Notes under the pieces: generated by a model
Database searches by the model: none
Told to the model about the DNA's origin: nothing
The model's input: the letters and a program-made list of their open reading frames with translations, nothing else
Assembly (NCBI GenBank): GCA_025201345.1
Contig: JAIXMG010000036.1
Location: forward strand, 248,001 to 312,000
Length of the DNA: 64,000 nucleotides
Source of the DNA: Thamnidium elegans
Taxonomy: Eukaryota > Mucoromycota > Mucoromycetes > Mucorales > Mucoraceae
Direction: 5' to 3'
Shown: positions 1 through 12,332 of the stretch, one piece after another
Numbering within the stretch: the first letter of the stretch is position 1
Layout of the letters: every line of letters starts with the position of its first letter
Made by a program: the position numbers and the translations under genes

Positions 1-232
1 TTGATGCATATACAAGGGACACACACAATAACCAAAGGAGAAGAAGAATATTCATAGTTCGGTTTACAAAGAAAAAGTTTAAAAAAGTAAAAAGAAGTAA
101 AAATAAAAATATAAAACATACACACGCTTAATAATAGATTTTAAAACTCCGGGGTTTTTTCCTTTTTTAAAAATTGGTATTTTTTTTTTTTTTTTCTTTC
201 TTCTCTTTTTAAATACACATTATATACAACAA
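1..232. other. 5' flank of the first kinase gene
   Basis: AT-rich leader with a long T run around 179-195 and the TATA-like stretch AAATACACATTATATAC just before the ATG at 233. No coding signal is visible. It probably holds the promoter and 5'UTR of the + strand kinase gene. Confidence 0.4.
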
Positions 233-1791
233 ATGCATAATTATGGCATGGACGAAAAAGATTCACAACCAACAAAAAAGAGTTCGTTTAAAAGACTTTC
301 CTTTTTCAGACAACCAAGCACACAACCTACCGTCTTAACCACACATGTTATTAATAAAGAATACGACACAGAAACTGGAAATAAAATAATAAACAACTTT
401 ATGATTCTAAAGGAAATTGGACGAGGCATGCATGGTAAAGTAAAACTGGCACAAGATCTAGATACAGGAGAACTGGTAGTAAGTCAAATAAATCCTTTTT
501 TACTCCTAAGACCTAACACAAAAAAAAAAACTCCTTAAAGGCAATAAAGATTGTAGATAAGCAATCTCGACGGAGACAATTGGGTTACAGCGCATTAAGA
601 GCAAAATCAACTGATGATTCAACACCTTATTTGGAAAGCGAGCAAAAGATCAGAAGAGAAATCGCTATATTGAAGAAATGTATCCACCCGCATGTGGTAA
701 GGCTACGTGAAGTCATTGATGATCCTACAAGCAGAAAGATATATCTAGCTCTCGAGTACATGGAAGGTGGGGAAATTATCTGGCGAGAAGACGACGAAAG
801 CAACACACCCGTCTTAACTGCGGAGGAATCCAGGCAGATATTTCGAGATGTAGTGAGCGGATTGGATTATTTACATTACCAAGGCATCATCCACAGAGAC
901 ATCAAGCCAGCTAATTTATTACTAACAAAAGACGGCATTGTCAAAATATCTGACTTTGGTGTATCTTATTTCAATCAGCAGCTGGCAGGTGGTACATCCT
1001 TAGAGATATACAATGATGAAATCGACAGAGAGCTAGCAGAAACAGCAGGTACACCCGCATTTTTCGCTCCTGAACTATGTAGCTCAGTCGAGAATAATCA
1101 TGTAGACGATAAGCGTATTACGAAGGCAATCGATGTGTGGGCACTAGGTGTAACACTCTATTGTTTAATTTTTGGTCAGTGCCCTTTCACGGCCTCAACT
1201 GAATTTGAATTATTCGATATTATACCAACACAACCGCTTGTATTTCCAAGAAAACAAAATACTCCAATAGAATTAATCGATTTATTAAACAAGTTGTTAG
1301 AAAAGGACCCAAATTTGCGCATCACGCTAGACCAAGTAAAGCATCACCCGTGGGTCATCCAAGATCTCGTAGATCCCGCCAGTTGGTGGAAAGAATCCGA
1401 TCCTAAACTGTATAAAACTGTACATGTTACTGACGATGATGTCTCGAGAGCAGTGACCTTAATGGATAAGTTACGGAAATCCATTCATCGCATCTCTTCT
1501 TCTTTATCCAATACTTTTTCAAGGCATGCTTCAAAGTCTTCATTAAATAATTCATTACCCGATATCAATCCATCTCCTACTACTTCCATCATTGCGCATC
1601 CTCAACCTACTACTCTTGCTACCAGAGATAATAATAATAATGGTTGGTTACCTACTTCATTTACCCCTTCTACTTGCTCAAGTAGTTCAAAAGAATCTAT
1701 CCGTATCCATGACGATGACGACGATAAAAGGTCTTCAGGATCATCCATGTCTGGTTTAGTAGTTACATTTACTCGTGCATCAGAACAATAA
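233..1791 (+). CDS. CaMKK/Ssp1-like serine/threonine kinase
   Basis: Two exons, 233..478 and 541..1791, joined in phase 0 across a 62-bp GTAAGT...AAG intron; 498 residues. Joining restores the kinase N-lobe: glycine loop EIGRGMHGKVKLA at about residues 61-73, then the VAIKIVDK lysine (K85) at the start of exon 2. Further on are the catalytic loop HRDIKPANLL (H200, D202), DFG (D220), the activation segment TAGTPAFFAPEL and the C-lobe WALGVTLYCLIFGQCPF. The GRGxHGKVKL loop is typical of CaMKK and of the fungal Ssp1/Elm1/Tos3/Sak1 group. That group phosphorylates the activation loop of AMPK/Snf1-type kinases. The C-terminal 130 residues are serine-rich and of low complexity, with a D-rich run. 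I infer an AMPK-kinase role; which yeast paralogue it matches cannot be told. M6 is an alternative start. Confidence 0.88.
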
Positions 1792-1913
1792 TAATAAAAA
1801 TATAAAAAGGAGAGAGAGGGAGGAAGGTAAAAAACAAAACAAAAACAAAAAAAAAACAAAAAAAAGTTTATTGCAAGAGGGTATAAAGTAAAAATAAGTG
1901 AAATAGTTATTTT

Positions 1914-2829
1914 TTAAGGAGAGTAGGGTGGTGGAGGCTTTGGTACATTCAATAACTGTCTTTGAAGTTGAAATTGTAATTCTTGTTGTTGCATACTTGG
2001 TGTATGTTGATGAGATGCTTGAGATGAAATGATAAAAGTAGATTCATAATCAGGTTGAAGGATATTGGTGACGGTATGATTTGGATTTGTTAAAGTAGAA
2101 CTCGTTGAATTCGATCGAGATTTTATAATAGGTGTTTCTTTTATAGTGCTTTGGTTTCGTTTTCTTCTATACATACATATACCAACAATAAGACTCAAGA
2201 ACAAGATGATACCAACAACAGTTAGTATGATGTGAAGTGTATTTAACTTTTGGCGACCGTGTTCGCGTTTTCGTGCACTGTCCATTTGACATGTACCTTG
2301 CTCACACACACCTTGAAAGCACTGGTTATCGGACTGGCACAATTCGCCGTACTCAAACTGCTGTGCACAGGTATTATTTTCATCACAGTACAGAGACTCA
2401 ACGCAGTTACTGTAGTACAAGTCATAATCGCTTTGTGATGCTTGTGGAGGCCATTCCATTGTACTTTCAGTTTTATTTTTTGCTAAATGAGTTGCACTTT
2501 TTAAAACGGGTTGTGGAGCACTGATACAAGACTGATTAAACTCGACTCTGGGACCTTGATATTCAGGTAATGATATCGTGTTTTTTAAAATCCATCTACA
2601 GGGGCGGAGATTAGTTACTGTAAAAAAAATGTATATATTTTTTTTTTCTTAACCCCCATTACTTTGTTTTTTTTTCTCTCTGTTTACATTTCACATATTG
2701 ATTTGTTACTTCGCATACATGATTGCTATCTTTCAAACAAGGAAAAGTGCATTCAATCACAACAACTGTAGCTGTGGTTTTGTATACAAAAGTTGTCAAT
2801 AACAGTGAGATAAAGTTGAGACTATTCAT
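1914..2829 (-). CDS. Type I membrane protein, Cys-rich ectodomain, PPPPY tail
   Basis: Two exons, 2829..2688 and 2617..1914 (intron 2687..2618, GTAAAC...CAG, phase 1); 281 residues. The first exon gives an N-terminal hydrophobic stretch (MNSLNFISLLLTTFVY) that looks like a signal peptide. A lumenal or extracellular part follows with many cysteines, including a C-x4-C/C-x5-C cluster (ESLYCDENNTC to EQGTC). Then come one transmembrane helix (about LHIILTVVGIILFLSLIVGI), a basic stop-transfer CMYRRKRNQ, and a Ser/Thr- and Gln-rich cytoplasmic tail ending PPPPYSP. PPxY motifs are bound by WW domains such as those of Rsp5/Nedd4 ligases, so ubiquitin-driven sorting is plausible (inference). The cysteine pattern resembles the dickkopf-like regions of mucoralean membrane proteins. 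I cannot assign a function. Confidence 0.78.
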
Positions 2830-4318
2830 GTCATTTGTTTTTTTTTTTTAGTATGTGAAAAAAATATGAGTGCAAAAAAATATAAAAGAGAAAAGAAAAA
2901 AGAGATAAAATAAAAAAAAGGATTTTTTTTTTTAATTCTAAATTACCTGGAAACCGAGGAATTCATAGAATTGTTGTACTACTGTAGACCAAAGAAATAC
3001 ACAGTTCTTTTGCAACCCCTCTCTTTACCTTTTCACAGGACCCAAATTGACGGTTATTTAAAAAAAAGAAAAAAAAAGAGCGGGTTCGCGCCGATTTATA
3101 GTTTTTTGGGTTACATAATTTATAAAGAGGGGTCAGGAGTCATCTTTTCTGCCTTCTACAGATCTACAAAAAAGATAAAGAGCGTTACCCTAAATAGGTT
3201 TTAAAGGTGGCCCTTTTTTTTATATTTTTTGTAACTGGTACTAAAAAAGAATGTTTATCATAAACGTATTTTCGAACTTGAGGAACGGTATATATTTTAG
3301 TGGAAAACTGGAATAAAAGACGTATTTTTTTTTAAAGAAAAAAACTCCCCTTTTCATACGTAAAATGGTGTCAGATAACTATAGTAACGGTTTTACACAC
3401 AAGTATTAAAAAGTCAGTGTATAATACGTATTTTATCATTAAAGTCATTTGACGTTCTCCCTCCTCTCTGTTTCACCAAAACTGGGATGTTACCTTTTTT
3501 TTTCTGTTACCCGTAATCTGCAGAAGTAGATGAAGTGACGTCCAGAGCATGTCCAGGGTTATTCCGTTTTCCGCAAGCGCACGGTGGTACCTCCAACCTC
3601 GGGTGATTACTGCCTCAAATCGTCCTTATAAACAAATTAGGTTCCGCATAAAAAATACTTTATCTCGAGCGATTAACAATTTCATCTGTTTGCGCTTTTT
3701 ATAAACAGTGTTGCACAACTTTTTCGGAAAACGAATGTCGTCAGAATGATTTCTAGTGGTAGCACATTATTCTTATCAAGATATAAACTTTTTTTTTCTC
3801 AAAAGGCGAATGAAAATGTCAAGTTTATTATTATTATTATTATGCGCATTAAGAATTATTTTAGTGATGAATATAAGGAATACAGCTGCATAGAACAAGA
3901 GAACAGAGAAATAGCGAGATATCGACTATTTTGATCGTTGCTCGGCAATTGAGGAGTGGAAGCATACTATCAATATTCAGACAATGTATAGGAACGCGTA
4001 TAAACAGATAAATGCTACGACGAAGAAAGAGATAACTGATTTTATTTCGAGAGACCTAGCATCTATGTTCATACGTAAAAAGAAAAAGTAAAACAACACA
4101 CTCTCTTCATGTATGGCGTTGAAGTCACACCCGTTAATTTTGTTTTTTTACCACCCGTGCCAAACGGGATCCGATATGATGTGTAGGTTATTAAGTCTCG
4201 AAATTAATTTCCAGTTGAGCTAACTCATGTATTTATGTATTCCAATCATTGTATGTCTACTTATAAATTACAATTTTGAAAGCATATAAGAATTAAGATT
4301 TTAAACAAAGGCACCATT
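2830..4318. other. Intergenic region, no gene seen
   Basis: Only short unconserved open frames occur here. There are poly-A/T runs, a CRE-like TGACGTCC near 3536 and a TTATTATTATTATTATTATG stretch near 3825. It probably combines the promoter of the - strand membrane protein with spacer DNA. Confidence 0.4.
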
Positions 4319-6868
4319 TTATTTATACGTTTTACATAAGTTTATATTATTATAAACGTTTATATTAGACAAAAGTTTTTTAATGATTTTGAGTTTTTCT
4401 CTTCTTCTCTTGTACCTTGTTACCGGTTTCACTAAATACTTTCGACATTGTTCATTATTTCTTTTAGCTTTCATTGGAGTTAAATATACGTTTGGCGATT
4501 TCGATTCACCAGAATTATCACTACCACTAAAAAAACTAGAAAAAAAGTCGTTGTCTTCTTTTGTGATAGCTGCGTTTAGAATAATGTCCTTCAGCTGGAT
4601 ATGATGATTTCTCCATTTGTACAAATTTTGAAGTGTATTTACAAATGATGGTACTTGGCTAAGGTGTTCGGGAATGGAAAGATTTCCAACATCTTTGGCG
4701 ATATAGATATCATTTAACTTTTGAACGGAAAATAAATACCCGCGAGAACCTATGAATTTTTAAATATTTAGCAACCATATTATTTAAATATATGTCTGTA
4801 TTTATCTGCTAGCAAACGATAAATAACCAACGTACCGACCCAGTCCATACCGAGCGTATAAATTTTTTTTAGAATTATGACTAACAAGAGGTAGCTCGAG
4901 AAGTTTAGTTAAAATAGCTTTGATCATTCTAATATTTTTACTTTGTTGAATGAAACACTTTTCGGGTGTTACTTTTTTTTCTCTTCCATTCATTTGTAGA
5001 AAGCTCTATGTTTCTACTGGATAAAAGTAGATCTATTCGCCTACCAAAGCCTTTATTTAAAGGTATAGAATTTCCAAAGATACTTCCATGGTCTTTTGCA
5101 ATTGTTTTACTAGCTTTGCATGTGGTTTCTCCACTATAGGAAATAGATAATTGAATACATTCCAAAGCAACGTTAATGAAGGACTTTTATATTATCTACT
5201 TACTCTAACATATCTACATTTGAATTTTTCAAAAGAATATCCAGAATGGATGCAGCTTTCTTGTAAAACGTCATTTCCGAATCATGATCATTTGTTTTTG
5301 GAGTATTGTCAGCTATACAATTCCGAACTACGATTTCCAAAATATCTAAAAGTACGGTCATATAATCATTATCCTCCTCAATCGATACAGCCTTTTCTTT
5401 TGTAATGTGTAATCTAAGCTTCTTAAAAACAAGTTGATCATTTTCGTCTTTATTGATCTAATAAGGAAAATAAAATCAATGGCAGCTTTCGTAATGAAGA
5501 ATTACAACTTACTTGAATTATTCTATTAACTTTATTCACCAATATATCAGAGATTGAAGGCAGAAGTTCTACATTACATCCATTCACTTCTTCCCAGAAC
5601 AATTCATCCTTAATATACTTTTTAAAAATATTTAAACAGCTTAAATTGATGAGATTGAAAATTTTAGATAGAGAGAGTCTAAAAAGAAAAAAATATATAG
5701 TGATAAGCGTTAAAAGAATGATGACTTCAAATAGTTATTTACTTTAAAGCGTTTATTTCTACTACTTCTCCAACATTGATTTCCAGCATTAATTTGACGG
5801 GCATTAAATCCAACTCTTCGGACATTGACGTTGGTTTAAAAGTGTTTGCTATAGTTTCTGCCGAGACTTTTTTTTTGGTTATGCTATGAGTGGCTTCGGT
5901 CATTTGTAGTCTCAATACGGGATATTTCTCTCGGAATCAAAGGATTATGCAGCTATAGTAATTATAAATATAAAAAGTTAGCGGCCTACTAACATGGTTA
6001 TTTATCTAGATGAATGACTTACTTTTTTTACTCCAAGCAAATAAATTTCTTGACGAACTTGTGATGCCAAAAATATTGGCCTACGGAGAGAGCCACAAGG
6101 TATGTCAGTTTGTTCCAAACTTCCTACAGAGTAAAATATTGTCAGAAAAAAAAACACAGAGTTTTTTAAGTAAGGTATTCATACTTTTCCCAGAAAGTCT
6201 GGATGGCTCAGGGCTCTATAAAAGAAATCAGAAAACTATTTTATGCTTACAAACATAGCTTTTGTATTTTGTGTACTTACGAAAAAAATCATCAACGTCA
6301 TCTCTGTACGGTAGTGGCTCTATTTAAGGATAGCCGAAATTCTCAGGAAATCCACCCTTAAATCGATTATTAGCGATAATAGTGACATTAAAGAGGGGGA
6401 CGGAAGAAGGCGTCCTGGAGAAACTCACCCTTAAATAGAGACTACTATATCATTTTTAAAAAAAAATTAGTCTTTAAAATTGTTGTCATTCGCGTAAATA
6501 CCTCGATCGTCTTAGCTTGATATAATATTTCCTTGAAAATATATACCACTTACTGGCTCCTTAACAAGATATCGTTACGAATTAATATTCAGTGACCTAA
6601 ACTTTTGCTATAAATTTCCCTCACATACTTTATTTCTATCGGTATCCTCTGTTTGTGTGATAGCACTATTGATGCAATTTTTCAATTCATCACTGATTGT
6701 TTTATCACATATAATGTTTCTTAGTTCATATAAAAAAGCACTTTTTAGTTTTCCTTCGCTTTTTTGACTATCTTCATAATATTTCAGGTAACGAGGAAGA
6801 CTCCACTCCTCAAGAGAAATATCTGAAAAAATACAGTCTTTAGATTGAGTACGTTTGTAACTGTACAT
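4319..6868 (-). pseudogene. Decayed multi-exon gene with a possible nuclease-like core
   Basis: Coding segments with intron borders between them can be followed on the minus strand: about 6868..6630 (MYSYKRTQSKD...), 6150..6022 (...IYLLGVKK), 5910..5745 (MTEATHSITKKK... INALK), then exons ending RIIQ, beginning INKDENDQLV, and a C-terminal block with GRRIDLLLSSRNIELSTNEWK, GMDWVG and SRGYLFSVQKLNDIY down to 4319. The reading frame is broken. At an A8 run near 4978-4985 and at another A8 run near 4863-4870 the conserved text moves to the +1 frame, and a third +1 shift is likely near 5955. The order D...E-x-S-x-x-E-W-K resembles the catalytic core of PD-(D/E)XK nucleases. I recall similar text in hypothetical proteins of Mucorales, but this is memory and inference. 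A MITE-like element lies in the 5' half. Length and start are uncertain. Confidence 0.55.
6311..6445. mobile_element. MITE-like inverted-repeat element
   Basis: About 135 bp with near-perfect inverted ends: GTAGTGGCTCTATTTAAGG on the left and CCTTAAATAGAGACTAC on the right, differing by a 2-nt GG. The core repeats CCCTTAAATC and has a small palindrome ATTATTAGCGATAATA. Both ends carry TA in a context that fits a TA target duplication, as in Tc1/mariner MITEs. No coding capacity. It lies inside the decayed gene. No second copy was noticed in the window. Confidence 0.5.
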
Positions 6869-8660
6869 AGGAAGAGAGGGAGAAAAACACTTTCTATTTG
6901 GCTATTGTAATAGTTCGGACAAACAAATAAGTAGAGATGTAATGTGGACAACTGTTTTAATTATTTTTTTATAAATATCAACTATTTTAAAATAAAATAA
7001 TTAGAAAAGGGAACTTTAAAAATGTTAATAATTGATAAAAACTAACCAAAAGGATTGTTGGTAAAGATTATTATAAAATAAAAATTGAAGAAAAAGTAAA
7101 GTTTTTGGTTTTTTAAAAAAAAAGAAAAAGTGGAGGTAAACCGATAAGCATAAATATTAAACTAGAATGACATATATGAAGAAAAAGTAGCCACCATAAA
7201 ACAGAGACAATAAAGGGGTAAATATTATTGGGTAATAATATTTATAATACAAGAGTTAATTGAGATAATAAAATAGAATAACGTTTATTTGTAAAGAGAG
7301 AGGAAAGTATTTATACCAATTAAATAATATGGATAATAAGTGAGGTGATAAATAACTAGATTATTTATCATACGTGATACAGTAGTAAGCTATTACACTT
7401 ATTTAAAAAAGTGTGGCCGTGTTTGATTTTTTTTTTGCGATGTAGTCATAGTGTATTTTTTTTAAAAACATTACATTTCTCTTCTGTAAGAACAAACAAA
7501 ACATTGTTCAGGCTAGGACTCTTTACCTCATATTCAACCATGAGATAAGTTTCGACGACCCAGCTTCTTCATCGTTTAGAGATTCCTTATGGGAACTTAA
7601 GATGGAAGATGCCCGCCTGCTTAACACAGCATAGCTAGACTTGGTTTCTTATCCCTTGAGAAGCGACACCCCACTTATTTGTAAGAACATCGCCTTCAAC
7701 AAGCTTTGTTTTTTATGAACATGTCCGTCTAGGCGTTAATATTTCTTCTTGCAACTAATTCTTAAAAAAACCAATCATAGACTGCTACAGGTGATACGTT
7801 TTATATTCAGTCTTGGTACTTTATGCAACGCAACTAATATTTTTTTTTCCACACGGGAACACCTCTCTAGGTTGGATATCTGTCTCAACTAGTTTACAGC
7901 AAGTTCGTTTTCAGCGACCCTTAGATTCCGGTATCTATGGCATAGTTGGTCTTTAGTACTTTTGGGTACATTAACTCCTGGAAAGAGGAAGAAACATCAA
8001 TAATATCTTGATGACTGAACAAACACTGAATGGTCGACTTTTTCATTTTGAATATCCAACTATTTGGCCATAAACAACAAAGACAAAGTAATAATAAAGT
8101 CAAAAGAAAAGAGTTCAAGAATATAAAATGAAGTGCGTACTGGCTGGATAAATCTCTTATAATTCGATTCCCTTTAGATTTATTGAAACTAAATTCATAG
8201 TACAACCTTACTGCTGATTTACTATGATTTATGTTTGCAGCTTTATCAATAGTGGGTTTCAGACCAAATAAGAAAATTCTAATACATACTTTTGCCAACA
8301 GCATTTCTTCTTATAAAAAAAGTTATTTTAGGCTTACAAACATATACACATTACTAGTAAGACAATTATTCAATTCCATTAAGAACCATTTTTTTTTTTT
8401 TTTTTTTTTTTTTGTAAGTGATACACAGGAAACAGGTACAACGTCTTTTAACATAAGTAACTAACATAAGTAATATTTGTTTTTTATGTATAAAAAGGCG
8501 TTCGACGTTAAATGCTACAAAGTGTCTTTTAACTTCCTTTTCTTCTTCATGTACTTGTTATCTTTGCTTTTATTATTAATCTTATTTTTAAAACTATTTC
8601 CATATACATTAAAAAATCATTGCTATAAAACGTTTATTTATAATATATATATTGGGGTTT
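6869..8660. other. Gene-poor spacer
   Basis: AT-rich with no gene that can be supported. A + strand frame around 7506-7632 (containing HEISFDDPASSSFRDSLWE) has coding-like composition but is closed by stops and has no clear splice partners, so it may be another gene remnant. The - strand frame at 7921-8304 is hydrophobic and unconserved. A T run of about 21 lies at 8391-8412. Confidence 0.35.
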
Positions 8661-11600
8661 TCACCAAACAGGAATACCACTTTCAACTCCCTTTGGTTCA
8701 GTATCGTACCCAATCAAAGCTTGACTCAAGAACGAATACTCTTCTTGATAATGTTTCTTTTTATTACCAGTAGCAACTGAGGCAGATGCAGGACGACCAG
8801 CATATCCGGGCGATGTACCTACATGATGTTCAGTTTCTGCGAGAGCAGTAATCAAACGAGGTTGAACATGTTGCCACGAACCCATATTCAATGGTTCTTC
8901 TTGACACCAAATAGTTTCTGCATTGGGGTACTTATCAGCGTGTTCTTTAATTGCTTGGAAGGGGAAAGGATTTAATTGTTCTACGCGAGAGATGGCTATA
9001 TCGTTCATTTTATTTTGGTCGCGAGCTTTTAAGAGAGCATAATAGACTTGACCGGAACAATAAATGTGTTTTGTGATCTTTTCAGGAGATGCTAAATGGT
9101 CTGGATGTGGTTCTGGGATATAGAGCTGAAAGGTAGTATCACCCGTCATCTCAGATAAGTTAGAACGAGCGATTGGGTGACGCAACAAGGATTTGGAGAA
9201 GGGAAGAATAAGTGGTTTACGATAATCGCGACAGATTTGACGACGCAAGACATGGAAGTATTGAGCTGGAGTGGAGGCGTAAACAACTTGCATGTTACAA
9301 TCTTGATGTTGTCTTGCTAATTTTTCTGGAGATGGATAGACGTAAGGATCTTCATCACACATTTGAAGATAACGTTCGATACGTGCTGAGGAGTGCTCGG
9401 GACCTTGTCCGTCAAAACCGTGTGGAAGAGTCAAGACTAAACCTGTACGTTGTAACCACTTTTGTTCACCAGAAGCAAGGAATTGATCAACAATGACTTG
9501 AGCAGTATTGGCAAAATCACCAAATTGAGCTTCCCACATAACAAGCGAGTTAGGATCAACAAGTGAGTAGCCGAGCTCAAATCCCAAAACACCGTATTCG
9601 GATAAAGAAGAATTGGAGATAGTAAGGATACCTTGTTCAGGACTAATGTCGTTTAAGAGAGTAGTATGCGCATCTGTCTTTTGGTCGTGAAGGACAGCAT
9701 GACGTTGAGAAAACGTACCACGCTCAACATCTTGACCAGAAACACGAACGTGCTTGTTTTCAAGTAATAAAGAACCCCATGCTAATCCTTCAGCTGTAGA
9801 CCAATCAATATCCGTACCTGATTGTAAACCCTTTTTACGAGCTTGTAAGATACGTATAATGTTACGATGAGCTGTAAAGTTTTCAGGAAGTGTAGTCATG
9901 GCTTTTGAAACTGTTTCAAGGACCTCTGAAGAAACACCCGTTGGGTATTGAGGAAGGATTTCCGTTGCTAATTCTTTAGGTGATTTGAAGCCTATGTAAC
10001 TTTTTTTAGTAAGCAATATATATGTATTAAGCCTTTTTTTTTTCTTACCTGGCCAACTGCTAGATAACCATTCTCGAGAACTAGGCTTATAATTTTTACT
10101 TGCCTCATAACTCTCTTCTAATAACTGCCAAACGTGTTTCCTTTGCTCTTCAATTTCAGTATCAGTTAATGCACCTTCTTGCTTCAACTGTGTTGCGTAT
10201 TTTTCAGCAACTGGTTTCATCTTTGCAACCGCTTGATACATTAAAGGCTGAGTAAACATGGGTTGATCAGTTTCGTTATGACCATGCTTTCTATAACACA
10301 CTAAATCAATAACACAATCTTTATGGAACGTTTGTCTCCAATCCGCAGCCAATTGCATTACGAACGTAACTGCCTCTACATCATCTCCGTTTACATGGAA
10401 CACAGGCGCATTGATAGATTTAGCGATATCTGTACAGTAAGGTGTTGAACGTCCAAATCGAGGGTCGGTAGTGAATCCAATTTGATTATTCACAACAATA
10501 TGAATTGTACCGCCTGTTGAGTAAGAAGGTAAATCGTAAAAGCCCATGGTTTCATATACAACACCTTGACCCGCCATAGCAGCGTCACCATGCATTAAAA
10601 TACCCATGGAATGTTCGCCTAAATTATCCTTATCATAGAACTGAAGTGCTTTTGTTTTACCTAAAACAACAGGGTCCACAGCCTCCAAATGAGAAGGATT
10701 GGCTACGAGTGAAAGATGGACACGTTTACCGGACGGAGTAGGACGAACATAGTTCATACCCAAATGATATTTCACATCACCAGACCCTTCCTCATTGGGA
10801 ACAGCGGACCCACTAAATTCGCAAAAGATAGATTCATTTGGTTTACGAACCACGTTGGAAAGCACATTGAGACGACCACGATGAGGCATACCGATGACAA
10901 TTGAGTTTACGCCTAAATCAACTGACCTGTCAATAAGCGCCTTCATACCTGGAATTAACGACTCTCCTCCTTCAAGCCCAAATCTCTTTTCGGAAGGGTA
11001 CTTGGATGCTATAAATCGTTCGAAACTGTCGGACCAGGTGAGACGGTCAAGAATTCTCTTTTTCTCTTGGATGGAGTACTTGTAGGGTTCGGGGTTTTCA
11101 ACCCTGGCGCGAATCCAGTTACATTGAGCACGATCGGGAATATGAACGTATTCAATACCAATAGAACCACCTAAAAAAAAAATAAGTTCTAGTGTTAAAA
11201 GTGATGATGATATAAGGAGAGGAGGGCGTATACTTTACAATACATCTTTTGAAGTGCAGCAATAATTTCTCGTAATGTTAATTCCTTTTGGGTCTTTGTA
11301 AGAGCAGATAAAATACCAGGACCTAAACTAAATTTACGATCAAGATCTTTATCCGTAAACCCATAATATTGATAATTAAGTTCAGGGGGGTTTGAATTTT
11401 CAATACTGGCATGTTGAATATGCAACGGGTCTAAATTAGCCAGATGATGACCACGTACTTGATAAGCACGAACCAAAAGTTGGATCTTCATATGGTCAAT
11501 TACTTGTTTAGACGATTCAGATACCGCTGATAAGTGACCACCAGGCATTTCTGGTAAACGAGCACTATCGGAAGGCATCAAGGTAGGTGGTGGTGTGTAT

Positions 11601-11869
11601 GCTTGTGTGGGGGGTACACCATTTTTCATGTTCTTAAAGTAGACTTGCCACGAAATATGAACTGATTTTGGGTCGTGAAGCCAAGCTTCGTACATGGATT
11701 CAATATAGTTTGAAGAATTACCTTGAAGAAAACCATCGTTGTTGTTGGTACGCGAAGTATGGAACAAGGCTGTAGTAGTTGGACGGAAAAGGTGTTGAGA
11801 TTTACGAAGAAGGTGGTGAGACCTTTGTAAAGGATGTAGGGTTCTAGAAAGTAAAGGTAGTTTGTACAT
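8661..11869 (-). CDS. KGD1: 2-oxoglutarate dehydrogenase E1 component, mitochondrial
   Basis: Three exons, 11869..11239, 11170..10049 and 9991..8661, with phases 1 and 1; 1027 residues, the usual length for OGDH E1. The enzyme is the thiamine-diphosphate-dependent decarboxylase of the 2-oxoglutarate dehydrogenase complex in the TCA cycle. The first 40 residues are rich in R, L and H without acidic residues, as in a mitochondrial presequence ([20 protein letters not shown]). Hallmarks are the N-terminal YxxWLxDPxSVH segment, YCGSIGIEY rebuilt across intron 1, [27 protein letters not shown] (ThDP/Mg region), [21 protein letters not shown] and the C-terminal ...[10 protein letters not shown]. 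The E1 family identity is unambiguous. No lesion seen. Confidence 0.97.
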
Positions 11870-12332
11870 TATCGCATAAAAAAGAAAAAGGGAAGAAGAA
11901 AGGAATGTATGTGCAGCCTCTCCCTCTTTTTTTTTTTAATATATACGCGATACGACGTTTCACCGATGTCCTTGCATCTTTTCATGCCGATAAAATTTAG
12001 CCGGGGGATGTTTTTACAGAAAAAGCAGTTCTGTTTTGGCGGGTATGAAACCTTGTTTTTAAATGCCCGGGCACTTGATTAAAATAGTGTACAAACAAAG
12101 GTTTTTTTTTCTCTCAAAGTGCAGTTTATTCAGTATACGAAGGTCCATTTTTCATTTTGCTGCTGTTCTTGCATACAACAGACAAAAAGAGAAAATAGGA
12201 CTTTTTTTTTAAAAAAAAAAGTATCAAATAAACGCGTCTACTTTCTTATGATAAACTAGTGTTATTTATTTTTAATTTTACAAAAAATGTGTACGTAAAT
12301 GGTCAACAAAACTACACACACTTCCCCAAACA
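11870..12332. other. Promoter/spacer between OGDH and the IRG-like gene
   Basis: 463 bp between the OGDH start and the stop of the next - strand gene. It should hold the OGDH promoter. A pyrimidine stretch TCTCCCTCTTTTTTTTTTT lies about 40-60 bp upstream of the OGDH ATG. No ORF of interest. Confidence 0.4.

Noticed and set aside
7921..8304. 127-codon minus-strand frame
   Set aside because: Hydrophobic, AT-driven composition, no motif, no splice context.
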